Of a stretch of DNA of 64,000 bases, positions 33,254-41,874 are shown piece by piece. Each line of letters begins with the position of its first letter. Position 1 is the first letter of the stretch. The DNA is taken from positions 1,736,001 to 1,800,000 of the forward strand of contig NZ_VOBC01000001.1 in NCBI RefSeq assembly GCF_008369195.1. Direction: 5' to 3'. The position numbers and the translations under genes are program-made. The notes beneath the pieces were generated by a model, which saw nothing but the letters and a program-made list of their open reading frames with translations, had not been told where the DNA came from and ran no database searches. The stretch is from Sporosarcina sp. ANT_H38. Lineage in GTDB: Bacteria > Bacillota > Bacilli > Bacillales_A > Planococcaceae.

Positions 33254-34258
33254 ATGCTAGAAGTAACTGAAAGTAAATTAGCACAGTATGTCGTTCATTA
33301 TGTAAGCGATACGCTTGTTTGGGGAGATGAGGTATTCTCTCAACCAGAGGTCATGCTTGAAGCGGCTTTTACACAATTAGCGTTTAACAAAGTTGATTTT
33401 GAGCAGCAATATGATTTTTTTCACGAAACGGATATTGGATTAAATGAAGTATATTCATATGTGAATTCAATTTTTGATCAGGAGAGCAATTTCCTTAAAC
33501 AATCTAAGCATATCGCCACTCACTTACAAAGTGTATCCCAGCACCCTAATATTAAAAGCGGTGAATTGTTTATTGGATTATTCGATAATTGCTTATGGCA
33601 GTCAGAGGTAAAAAAGGTAATTGCCATTGTAAAAATTGATGAAAAAGAAATGTTTTTAGATGTACAAAACGATCAAAACAAAGTAATCGTAAGTGGCATC
33701 GACGGTATTAATGTGAAGAAAATCAATAATATGGCCGTAATCGTGGATATGGGGCCAGACGTAGCACCCGCTGTCTTTATGAAAACGAAGAAAAAAGAAG
33801 ATGTTGTTTACTGGCAAGAGCGTTTTTTAAAAATTAAAGTAGCGGATGAACAGTATCATAAAACCAATTTAGCATTAACAGAATGCAAAAAATTCATTAT
33901 AAAAGAAGAGAGTTTTACGAATACCAAGAAATTGGGGTTATTAAACAAAACGCTCGAGTACTTTAGAAATGAAGAAGAATTTCAAGTAGATGACTATATT
34001 GAAACCGTCTTTGAGGGAACCGATCCTGTCAAAAAAGATATAATCGTCAATTCAGCAAAACCATACGAAACGGTCATTTCCGAAAGTGCAATCTTCAAGG
34101 CAGAAAAAAATTTTAAACGAAAAATTAAACTTGATTCTAATATTGAAATTCAAGTTAACGTCCGCGATATCGAGCAAATTGATGAACTGATTGAAGTCGG
34201 CTATGATGAAGCAACCAATCGAAAGTTTTATAAAATCTATTTCCAAGAAGAAATATAA
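33254..34258 (+). CDS. 37-kDa nucleoid-associated protein (NdpA/YejK family)
   Basis: A 334-residue protein resembling the NA37 nucleoid-associated family. Typical regions are the N-terminal helical part with LAQYVVHYV, the central GELFIGLFDN and VIAIVKIDEKEMFLDV, and a basic C-terminal region rich in KxF/K repeats (FKRKIKL). Such proteins bind the nucleoid; in some genomes members lie in defence or mobile islands. Start ATG 33254 is preceded by AAGGTG; the GTG at 33245 overlaps that site. It is monocistronic with a terminator at 34277-34300. Confidence 0.72.
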   Translation: MLEVTESKLAQYVVHYVSDTLVWGDEVFSQPEVMLEAAFTQLAFNKVDFEQQYDFFHETDIGLNEVYSYVNSIFDQESNFLKQSKHIATHLQSVSQHPNIKSGELFIGLFDNCLWQSEVKKVIAIVKIDEKEMFLDVQNDQNKVIVSGIDGINVKKINNMAVIVDMGPDVAPAVFMKTKKKEDVVYWQERFLKIKVADEQYHKTNLALTECKKFIIKEESFTNTKKLGLLNKTLEYFRNEEEFQVDDYIETVFEGTDPVKKDIIVNSAKPYETVISESAIFKAEKNFKRKIKLDSNIEIQVNVRDIEQIDELIEVGYDEATNRKFYKIYFQEEI

Positions 34259-34276
34259 TCACAAAATGATAATAAT

Positions 34277-34300
34277 CCAAAACTCTTAGAAGAGTTTTGG
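34277..34300 (+). terminator. Terminator of the nucleoid-associated protein gene
   Basis: CCAAAACTCTT/AAGAGTTTTGG perfect 11-base arms with a two-base gap (the loop opens a few pairs), followed by GATTTTGT, 19 bases after the stop. Confidence 0.65.
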
Positions 34301-34366
34301 GATTTTGTATAAATAAATTATGCAGATAAACGAATTGGTATGCCGAAAAATCAGTAGAGAGCTAAT

Positions 34367-34408
34367 AAAATGAACCTCGAATAAATATGCTAATTCGAGG
34401 TTCATTTT
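34367..34408. terminator. Bidirectional terminator between convergent genes
   Basis: Perfect 16-base arms AAAATGAACCTCGAAT and ATTCGAGGTTCATTTT around a ten-base loop. It lies between the plus-strand gene ending at 34258 and the minus-strand gene ending at 34439, with T runs at both outer ends. Confidence 0.8.
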
Positions 34409-34438
34409 ATGTTTATTAATAACGTGGATCATAATTCT

Positions 34439-34768
34439 TTAAGTCTTCCTTTTCATGCCTGCATTCTGTCCTTCATCAGTAATTTTATAATTAAATTTAA
34501 ATACATCGTTGTCATGGGCAAAATAGATATACTCAACATTTGTTTCATTTTTGAAAGTTACAATTGCATAGTATGCTGGAAACTTAAATCCCCATTTCCC
34601 CTCAATAGATTCAAAATCCTCTTTTTTATACCCTTTCTCTTCAATGAGGTAAGTAGTTACTCTATTTTTGTAGATATATTTATTTACTTGGATTGATGCT
34701 ATCGGTACAATTACTATTCCAATAAGAATAACCAGAAGAGTAGCGTATAGAAAATGTAGTTTTCCCAT
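34439..34768 (-). CDS. DUF3139-family membrane-anchored small protein
   Basis: A 109-residue protein with one N-terminal transmembrane or signal helix (residues 5-28) and a C-terminal extracytoplasmic domain. It carries the DUF3139 pattern YLIEEKGYKKEDFESIEGKW followed by VEYIYFAHDNDVFKF. Function unknown; DUF3139 proteins are common small surface proteins in Bacillus. The A-rich hairpin region 34835-34865 upstream (AGAGTGGCG near CGCCACTCT) would terminate the preceding minus-strand unit. Confidence 0.75.
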   Translation of the reverse strand: MGKLHFLYATLLVILIGIVIVPIASIQVNKYIYKNRVTTYLIEEKGYKKEDFESIEGKWGFKFPAYYAIVTFKNETNVEYIYFAHDNDVFKFNYKITDEGQNAGMKRKT

Positions 34769-34929
34769 GCCGGAGTTTGCTTGACGTATGTTTTCCGCGA
34801 AATGTTGGTGATACCCTATACCAAAACAAATAAAAAAAAAGAGAGGCGATTCGCCACTCTTTTTTTATTTGTTTCTTATGCCTCAGAACCGATATTTTCA
34901 ATATCTATGATCACGCATACACTTGTGAG

Positions 34930-36187
34930 TTAATTAGCAACTTTCAGCGGTGTACTACTTGTATAAAGAAACAAATCATAATGATTAAATACATCTATTA
35001 TGTCTGTAAAAACTGGATTACCATTACCCAACTTACCTACATGAATTCCGGTTAAAACGTTACCATTTGAACTTGGACGATAAATGGCTCCTCCACTATC
35101 CCCTCCGGCGGAATAATTAGCCGAGTCATCCGGAACTACTACAGATACTATTCTAGTGAATGGAGGTTTCTCCCAATTATTAGATACAAAACCTTTTTGG
35201 ATAACTCTGCCGCAGGCTTTAGGTGTACTTATACCAACACGACAAATTACTTGACTAAATGCAGGACTTGTTGATGCGGCATTTATGAAATGATTATCAA
35301 ACACTTCTGATGTACTACCGTCTGAAACCACTTTAATTCCATTAGTAGCATAGCGTCCACCTGACAATCCATTATCCATTATTTTCACTTAAGCGGCGTC
35401 TAAGTTCACATGGCCTGCAGAAGTATGCTGGCGACCCACGTTAGAACTCCATTGTTGTACAAGACTGCCTGTACCGTTACTAGCTGTAGTTCCAGAGTTA
35501 AAACAGTGAGCAGCAGTCAAAAAAAGTATTGACCATTTTTATATGCTATCCCTGCTACCGAACAAGAACCGCCAGGTGGTAGAATACCAAGACCTGCCCC
35601 TAGTTTATTCCAGTTAGACATTACAGACTTCTCTGATACACCTGTACTATTAAATTTCTCTAGTTTAAATTCCAATACATTGGAATGATTTTCCATAAGT
35701 TTTTCTAATAAATTATTATCTAAGGATTCAGCCGAAAACTTAACTTTTCCTTCGTATATATCAGAAACTAATTCAAATTTAGGTAACTTTGATTCATCTC
35801 CGTAATAGTTTTTTACTTCTTCATAAATTATCATTTGCTGTTTAAATAAATCATCATACGTGTATTTAGTTACTTCTGTTTTTATACCACTTTTTTCAAG
35901 ACTATTGATTAATTCTCTCACGGCTTTATTGGAGGTATATTCACTCTCCTTATATCTAAAATGCAGTACATCATCTTCATCAAAGTATAAATCTCCGCTA
36001 GATCCAATGTTACCAGCCAATGTATTCATTTTTTTGTTATGTTATTAAATGCCTCTAATTGTTTGTCTTGGTTCTGGATAGTGGTTTCGGTTATTTTTTG
36101 CTGTGTAGCAAGTGTTTGACTTTCAAAACTAAACAGTAAGATGACGACACTAAAGAGAAAGGTCGCAATAAATGCTATTTTTTTCAA
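34930..36187 (-). pseudogene. Secreted S1 (trypsin-like) serine protease, interrupted
   Basis: Three frames reconstruct one secreted protease. It begins at TTG 36187 (AGGAG upstream) with MKKIAFIATFLFSVVILLFS, a signal peptide. The frame breaks in an A7 run at 36029-36035, needing one more A to continue into MNTLAGNIGSSGDLYF. It breaks again in a seven-base run at 35519-35525, needing one fewer, just where the catalytic-His motif LTAAHCFNSG is restored. A TAA at 35389-35391 then interrupts before VKIMDNGLSG. The catalytic Ser motif SAGGDSGGAIY is intact. Family: alpha-lytic/streptogrisin-like. Either a true pseudogene or, for the two homopolymer sites, sequencing error; the TAA would remain. 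Confidence 0.78.
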
Positions 36188-36272
36188 ATTGTCCCACTCC
36201 TTTAAGAGTATTATGTTGGTGTCATGACAAATTAACTAATAACACGGAATACTGCGTGTGCGTTTTTAACAT

Positions 36273-36662
36273 TTACTTACCCAAAAAGTTAATTAACTTT
36301 GGAATGGCTTTTTCATTCAAAGAATATTTTACATCGTCTACCTCAAAGCGTCCTGTAATACTGGAAAAAAGCCATAAATCTATTGTTTCTGTTGCATCAT
36401 TTTTGTAAGTCACCTCAAGCTTATATCTAGACCCGACATCTGACACAGGACCTTGATATCTATCCGCATTTTGCATGGCGTCTACAAAAATATTGATCTC
36501 ATCGGCATTTTTAATTTCTTGTGGGTCCGTTGGCTCTGGTCCTTGGTCTATTGCAATAATTGCTTGAATTTCGTCTCTAAATTTAAACGTATCTTCCTCC
36601 TTTTCTTTATTATTACATCCAACTAGCAACAGTAAGCCGAATAAAATAAACAGTTTTTTCAT
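36273..36662 (-). CDS. Putative lipoprotein of unknown function
   Basis: A 129-residue protein with a short signal peptide and lipobox LVGC (Cys16), then a charged linker NNKEKEEDTF. The mature domain looks like a small beta-rich fold (SRYKLEVTYKNDATETIDLWLF). It should be lipid-anchored outside the membrane. No domain name is recognised. It is followed by the protease pseudogene on the same strand, 85 bases downstream. Confidence 0.68.
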   Translation of the reverse strand: MKKLFILFGLLLLVGCNNKEKEEDTFKFRDEIQAIIAIDQGPEPTDPQEIKNADEINIFVDAMQNADRYQGPVSDVGSRYKLEVTYKNDATETIDLWLFSSITGRFEVDDVKYSLNEKAIPKLINFLGK

Positions 36663-37046
36663 TATTGTTCCCTTCCTTCGTTTATAGTAAACTCACAAAC
36701 TTACATTTTATTTCCCAATGTCCCTTTCCCCCTTTAAACATACGACGAGTTGTTTAAAGAAATTGTTACATTTTTCTTTCTCAAATATCAAAAAAGCCAC
36801 CTTTCCTTCTTGACTGTTGCCTTTATGAAAGGGATGAGTTATTGAACATTAAAAAAATAAAAAAGTCCCCTATAACCCCCTTAACTATGAGGTGGTCAGT
36901 AACTCCTTATTTTCTGTACAATCCCTTAGCGTATGTTTTACGCTTTTTGTTGGTAGGACCCCTTTATGACAAGCGTCTTTAAAAATTATTTTCAAATCTA
37001 CTTTTCTTTTTTGAACAACCTTTGCCACCACGACTTTTTTTGGTAT
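36663..37046. other. Intergenic DNA beside IS3 element
   Basis: No gene seen. AT-rich with several C-rich and T-rich tracts. The left terminus of the IS3 element begins near 37047. Confidence 0.4.
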
Positions 37047-37058
37047 GTCAACACTAAA

Positions 37059-37922
37059 TCAAACACTATTATTAAGGGCTAATTTTTTATAAGCAACCGG
37101 ACTTAGGTAGCCTAATGTACTATGCGAACGGATATTATTGTACCAATTGACATAATCAAAAAGTTCAAGAGACAGCTGTTCAAGGGTTTGATAGTGCGTT
37201 CCGTTGATTAATTCGGTTTTTAAAATCTTAAATGTTGCCTCTGCCACCGCATTATCATAAGGATTCCCTTTATGACTGAGTGATCTTTTGATCTTGTAAC
37301 CACTTAATAATTCATCAATCCCGACGTTTTTAAATTCAGAACCACGGTCTGTATGAAATAAGTTCACATTCCCTAATGGGGATTTAACAGAATCGAAGGC
37401 ACGCTGAACTAGGGCTGCGTCTTTTTGTGCTCCGACGCTCCACCCGACAATTTTACGGTTGTATAAATCGATTAAGAAACAAACGTAACTCCATCGGTAT
37501 CCTACTTTCACGTAAGTTAAGTCGCTTACTAACACGGACATCTCTTTGTCCACTTCAAATTCTCGATTTAGAACGTTTCTAACAGATTCTTCATTTGGTC
37601 TTGTCGCCATTGGTTTATAAGAAGGTTTGGCGTATTTTGATTGGAGGCCAAGTTCGCCCATCAATCTTCCAATTCGACGTCTAGAGATTGTAAAGCCTTT
37701 CGTCTCTTTGTCTAGTTCTATCTTTAGTTTCCGAGTTCCATAAACGTGTCGGTTTTTATTGAAAACCTCAGCGATCTTTTCTTTCAATACGCGTTCTTCT
37801 TCCCGCTTTTCTTGTTCTTTTTGAGCGGATACTTCAGTGTCATAATAGAAGGTGCTACGCGCTATTTTCAGGACTTTACACATTGCTGATACCGAATATT
37901 TGTGGCGGTTTTGTTGAATCAC
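37059..37922 (-). CDS. IS3-family transposase OrfB (DDE integrase core)
   Basis: A 287-residue catalytic part of the transposase. The N-terminal HTH_21-like region starts QQNRHKYSVSAMCKVLKIAR. The integrase core holds Asp in VLVSDLTYVKVG, Asp in LFHTDRGSEFKN and Glu in NAVAEATFKILKTEL, a complete DDE triad. It may begin at GTG 37922, but the frame continues upstream into OrfA; a -1 shift at the A-run of CGAAAATAG would make the OrfAB fusion that normally acts as transposase. Confidence 0.9.
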   Translation of the reverse strand: MIQQNRHKYSVSAMCKVLKIARSTFYYDTEVSAQKEQEKREEERVLKEKIAEVFNKNRHVYGTRKLKIELDKETKGFTISRRRIGRLMGELGLQSKYAKPSYKPMATRPNEESVRNVLNREFEVDKEMSVLVSDLTYVKVGYRWSYVCFLIDLYNRKIVGWSVGAQKDAALVQRAFDSVKSPLGNVNLFHTDRGSEFKNVGIDELLSGYKIKRSLSHKGNPYDNAVAEATFKILKTELINGTHYQTLEQLSLELFDYVNWYNNIRSHSTLGYLSPVAYKKLALNNSV

Positions 37923-37924
37923 AT

Positions 37925-38221
37925 CTATTTTCGTCCCATGATCAGCGCTGCTTGCTTTAGAATATCTACTTCCATTTCTAGTTGCTTATTTCTTTTACGC
38001 AGGGCAATCAATTCTTGTTCTTCTGAAGGTCGATTATCTTTCTCTTTAAAAGAACCAGACTGCCTGAATTGTGTAATCCACCTATCAAGAGCAGATGCTG
38101 TTAATTCATATTCTTGGACAATATCTTGTCGGCTTTTTCCGTTTTCGTATAGGGCTACCACTTGTTTTTTGAAATCTGTTGAAAACGTTCTTCTTTTTAC
38201 GGACATAGTAGATCTCCTCAC
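37925..38221 (-). CDS. IS3-family transposase OrfA (helix-turn-helix)
   Basis: A 98-residue DNA-binding protein with the HTH segment KSRQDIVQEYELTASALDRW and a leucine-zipper helix ELIALRKRNKQLEMEVDIL. It provides terminal-repeat recognition for the OrfAB transposase. Its TAG stop lies directly after the AAAA run proposed as slippery site. Confidence 0.9.
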   Translation of the reverse strand: MRRSTMSVKRRTFSTDFKKQVVALYENGKSRQDIVQEYELTASALDRWITQFRQSGSFKEKDNRPSEEQELIALRKRNKQLEMEVDILKQAALIMGRK

Positions 38222-38276
38222 TTCTTGTGTATTATTCTACATGCCCTTAATTTAATTGTCCGATTAAGTGTAACCT

Positions 38277-38771
38277 ATCCATTTTTCTTCGATGTGTGAA
38301 GCAGCTGCAATTTTTTTTTGACTTTCATCTACCACTGCGCACAATTGTTGAGTGAAAAAGGTGATTGTTGCCGTTGACTTTTTTATTTTAGCCCCTGCAG
38401 GAAACCTATGCAAAACGCAGTTTTTTTCCAGGAAAAATCACGGCGTATAAATGGGCACTCTCTTTCAAACTCGTGAATTTTAGGATTTTGTTTAATTGAT
38501 CGTTGCAATATCAATAATTTTTTTAGATATGAAAATAAGATACGTAAAATTTTAAAGGGACAAGCCGTTATGGGTTTCTGGTAAGGACTAAAAAAGGATT
38601 TTAATGATCTTTAAAGTTCTTCTCATTCTGCACCCCCATTTTGGATTTATGATTTCGCCATAAACTCCATTAGGTCAATAAGCAGATTCTTGCGTATATT
38701 GTTCCGGATATAAGTGACCATTATTCGAAACTCACACTCAGTAGTTCAAGTTTTAAGAGCTTAAACTTTTT
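38277..38771. other. Intergenic region, nothing assignable
   Basis: AT-rich DNA with long T runs. One small hairpin-like GCAAAACGC with Ts lies near 38410. No open frame with a recognisable product. Confidence 0.4.
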
Positions 38772-39224
38772 TTATGATAAGGAGTAGGAATATTGATTAA
38801 TAAGATTTTTAATTAAGGGATTAAGTTCTTCTGGTAATTCACTCACTTTAAAAAACTTCGCTTCAGTTGTTTCTATACCGTCTGCTTTTAATATCCCACC
38901 CTTAATTTCTTTTGAAACATAGGCAATTGTAACAGGATAGAATTCGTCACCGTTTGGTAATTTAACAAAGTGTTGTTTCCCTGAAAAAACACCAATCAAA
39001 TCAAGTTTTCCAATTTCAATTCCTGTCTCCTCTAATACTTCCCTTCTTCCAGCTTCCTCAGTAGACTCCCCTAATTCTATAAATCCGCCAGGGACTCCCC
39101 AAAGCCCATCTCTACGTTTCTGAAACAAGAATTCACCAGCTTCATTAATTACAGCTACCGCTACACCCGTCAAAATTAACGGTTGATTTCCAACAACTTT
39201 TCGTAAATCCTCAATATAGCCCAT
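38772..39224 (-). CDS. NUDIX hydrolase
   Basis: A 150-residue NUDIX-fold pyrophosphatase. The NUDIX box reads GGFIELGESTEEAGRREV then LEETGIEIG, complete with the REx2EE metal-binding core, at about residues 52-75. It is preceded by FLFQKRRDGLWGVPGG, typical of MutT/ADP-ribose-type enzymes acting on nucleoside diphosphate-X compounds. I chose ATG 39224, spaced five to six bases from GGAGG; an earlier GTG exists at 39236. Substrate unknown. Confidence 0.88.
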   Translation of the reverse strand: MGYIEDLRKVVGNQPLILTGVAVAVINEAGEFLFQKRRDGLWGVPGGFIELGESTEEAGRREVLEETGIEIGKLDLIGVFSGKQHFVKLPNGDEFYPVTIAYVSKEIKGGILKADGIETTEAKFFKVSELPEELNPLIKNLINQYSYSLS

Positions 39225-39402
39225 AATTACCTCCACAATATAATTTTTTTTGTGCTTAAAAATGAAATTCGGTATCTTGAAGAAAACCCCTCTTTATACC
39301 ACAATTTTCCTAGTTTAGCGGAAAAGAGAAATTCCAACTTAAGCCGCCTACCGCATGTTCAATTATCAAATTTGTTTGTTCGTTAAGGGTTTCATACCTC
39401 TT

Positions 39403-40289
39403 TTATGTAGTACCTTTTCTAGCCATTTCATTTTCACTATAAAACGACTCAACTAGATTAGTCGCAAATTCATCTGCCTCATAAGGATATTTGATATTTA
39501 ATAGCTCACTCACATCAATAGCTATATTTCTGAAAACGTTCATTGTATTTTCTAAAGCATCCCATATCTCATTTTCTTCATAGTGAGAGTACAAACCTAT
39601 AAATGCTTGAACAATGTTAGGATCTGCCCATTTTTCAAAAAACGAAACCCATGCCAAGTATCAAAATCAGCGCCTTTTTTTAATTTTGTTTGTGTTTTAA
39701 CTAATAATATGAGTAGGTTTTTCATATAAGAATCACAAATTGATTTACCGTCTAAAAGTTCGCCACGTCGGATTTTTTTCGAAGCTAGAACGGCATGATA
39801 CCAAAAATCATTGATTAAATTATTGACCTCTGCTGCCTCTAAACCAGGATCTATGTTATTTTCATCTTTAGATTTCTGTAAAATAGATGTGGTAAGACTA
39901 TCTTTATCAATTAAAACTCTTACTCCTTTTGACAAGACTCTTATTACTTCGCTTTTTCTTTCCAATACAGATAAAGAGGATACAGAAAAAATCGCAAAAT
40001 CTACATCGAGTCCTTCTTCAAATAAAACCCTCCTTTCAGTACCTCCACCAACTGCAGTATTTTCAAGGAATGTGATGTGGACCTTTGCAATTTTTAGTAA
40101 CCACTTTTCATCAACAAGTAAAGATTGAGGATTATTCGCAAAAATAACTAGATCTAGATCTGACCATTTATCTGCCGGCATTTCCTTTCTTGCTCTAGAA
40201 CCTACAATTAACACTGCTCGAATATTTTCGTCTTCCTGTGCAAATAAAACAAATTCTTCTAATAATTTCCCATAAGTTAATTTATCCAT
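39403..40289 (-). pseudogene. Aminoglycoside 6-adenylyltransferase-like gene with one frameshift
   Basis: The N-terminal 220 residues (from ATG 40289, GGAGGAATGAAG upstream) carry the nucleotidyltransferase motif VGSRARKEMP then WSDLDLVIF, and reach DTWHGFRF. The C-terminal 80 residues continue in another frame as FFEKWADPNIVQAFIGLYSH to the stop at 39403. One missing base in the T run (six As on the plus strand at 39637-39642) explains the break; a seven-base run would restore a normal AadK/ANT(6)-type protein of about 290 residues. The enzyme would adenylylate streptomycin at position 6. Real mutation and sequencing error are both possible. Confidence 0.8.
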
Positions 40290-40766
40290 TCTTCATTCCT
40301 CCAATATTATTTAACGGACTTCCCTAACCCATTTATTACAATAAGAAAAAAGAACAAGCAACGGAATTATATTGATGAACTATTTTTGCGCAATAGGTTA
40401 CTATAACACCATAATTTAATCTACTTATTATCAACAATAACAATATAGATTGGTGTATCTGTTTCATATATTTTTGTTCCCACTTATAACTGGTTAGATG
40501 TATCGTTTCAAAAGTCTTTCGCTTTCAGTCTAATAACATTAATACAAGACAAAAAATTCCCATCGCACAATTATGTAATTTTATTCCACATAACTTTAAC
40601 TATATCTGTTAATTCAGAATTTGTAAATCAACGCTTAAAAACAATCTTCAGGGACAGCCTAGTAAAATAATAATGATTGTAGTGTATACTAAACTTAATT
40701 CTAAGCTTGTTTTCCTTCTCATGAAGTAAACTAAAAATAACAAAAAATCATTTGAGGTGTATACCT
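40290..40766. other. Intergenic region upstream of MBL-fold gene
   Basis: No gene seen. TATACT at about 40686-40691 could serve as a -10 box for the downstream hydrolase, without a convincing -35. Confidence 0.35.
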
Positions 40767-41699
40767 ATGAAAAAAACACGCTATGAAAACACGGACAAAA
40801 GTGCAACACTAGCCACGTTTAAAGATTTACTAAAGTGGCGAAAAGAAAGAAAAGGTAAGCAAATTGATTTATCGTTTCAAGTGCCAATGGTAGATAAAAC
40901 AGAAGAAGCGTTCCTACAATCAAATCGTACGATTCCCACAATCACATGGATTGGCCATTCCACCTTTTTAATTCAACTAAATGGACTAAACATCCTAACA
41001 GATCCAGTTTGGGCAAATCGTCTTGGCACGGATAAACGACTCTCTCCCCCTGGACTTCCGATAGGTGAATTGCCTCCAATCGATATTGTCCTGATTTCAC
41101 ATAGCCATTACGATCACCTGAGCTATTCTTCTATTAAAAGACTGAAAGGAAATCCAACCTTTTTTGTACCAATAGGACTCGGTAATTGGTTTAAAAGAAA
41201 AGGATTCAGCAAGATTGTGGAATCCAACTGGTGGGATGAGCATCAAATAGGGGAATTAACGATTGCCTTTGTTCCAGCTCAGCACTGGGCAAAAAGAACG
41301 CTAACGGATACAAATCACTCACATTGGGGGGGATGGATTGTCCAGGATTCAAATCAAACACTATACTTTGCAGGTGACAGTGGATATTTTGAAGGCTTTC
41401 GTGAAATCGGGGATAAGTACTCAATTGATTATTGCCTGATGCCGATTGGTGCATATGAGCCGGAGTGGTTCATGGCTGCCCAACATGTTAGTCCAGAAGA
41501 TGCTGTCAAAGCTTTCATCAATACGCGATCGAAAGTGATGATTCCTATGCATTACGGTGCTTACCGGTTGGCTGATGATACACCTAAAGAAGCACTTGAT
41601 CGATTACTTGCTGAATGGACAAAAAGAAAGCTAGATGATAATAAGTTAGCTGTTATGAAACTTGGGGAAACCATTCATATGGAGACTCCAATTATTTGA
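40767..41699 (+). CDS. MBL-fold metallohydrolase (NAPE-PLD/UlaG-like)
   Basis: A 310-residue metallo-beta-lactamase-fold enzyme. It has the metal motif ISHSHYDHLSYSS (HxHxDH), WIGHSTFLIQLNGLNILTDP upstream, and further ligands in PAQHWAKR, FAGDSGYFEGF and PMHYGAYRLA. The arrangement is that of NAPE-phospholipase D and related lactonase-like proteins, which in bacteria are mostly uncharacterised. Start ATG 40767 follows GAGGTG; TTG 40752 overlaps that site. A strong terminator follows the stop. Confidence 0.83.
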   Translation: MKKTRYENTDKSATLATFKDLLKWRKERKGKQIDLSFQVPMVDKTEEAFLQSNRTIPTITWIGHSTFLIQLNGLNILTDPVWANRLGTDKRLSPPGLPIGELPPIDIVLISHSHYDHLSYSSIKRLKGNPTFFVPIGLGNWFKRKGFSKIVESNWWDEHQIGELTIAFVPAQHWAKRTLTDTNHSHWGGWIVQDSNQTLYFAGDSGYFEGFREIGDKYSIDYCLMPIGAYEPEWFMAAQHVSPEDAVKAFINTRSKVMIPMHYGAYRLADDTPKEALDRLLAEWTKRKLDDNKLAVMKLGETIHMETPII

Positions 41700-41705
41700 G
41701 CTGAA

Positions 41706-41744
41706 AAAGAGCGAATTCCCTATACTTAAAGGGATTCGCTCTTT
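41706..41744 (+). terminator. Terminator of the MBL-fold gene
   Basis: AAAGAGCGAATTCCC/GGGATTCGCTCTTT arms, paired over about 14 bases with a short loop, begin six bases after the stop and end in CTTTCT. Confidence 0.75.
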
Positions 41745-41757
41745 CTAATTCACCAAC

Positions 41758-41850
41758 GACCCGCTGAAGGCTTGGGCCAAGAGGATGTTGGTTACACAGA
41801 TGTTGCCGCAGGACGCCAGCGATTTAAGTCTGAGATCCCTATTCAGTAAA
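41758..41850. repeat. Possible dispersed intergenic element between convergent genes
   Basis: GC-richer DNA with two direct copies of GATGTTG (GATGTTGGTTACACA, then GATGTTGCCGCAGGACG). From memory, similar blocks occur between genes in related Bacillales. No second copy lies in this window. Confidence 0.3.
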
Positions 41851-41874
41851 TGTAAGTGCCTTCTGTGACTCAAG

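Larger units (their letters stand above)
37047..38276 (-). mobile_element. IS3-family (IS150 group) insertion sequence
   Basis: About 1.23 kb with imperfect terminal inverted repeats: TGTCAACACTAAATC and TATTAAGGGC at the left (37047-37078), matched by GGTTACACTTAATC and AATTAAGGGC read inward from the right end (38276-38245). It encodes OrfA and OrfB with the usual frame offset. Both reading frames are undamaged, so it may be active. Target duplications could not be fixed by eye. Confidence 0.8.
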
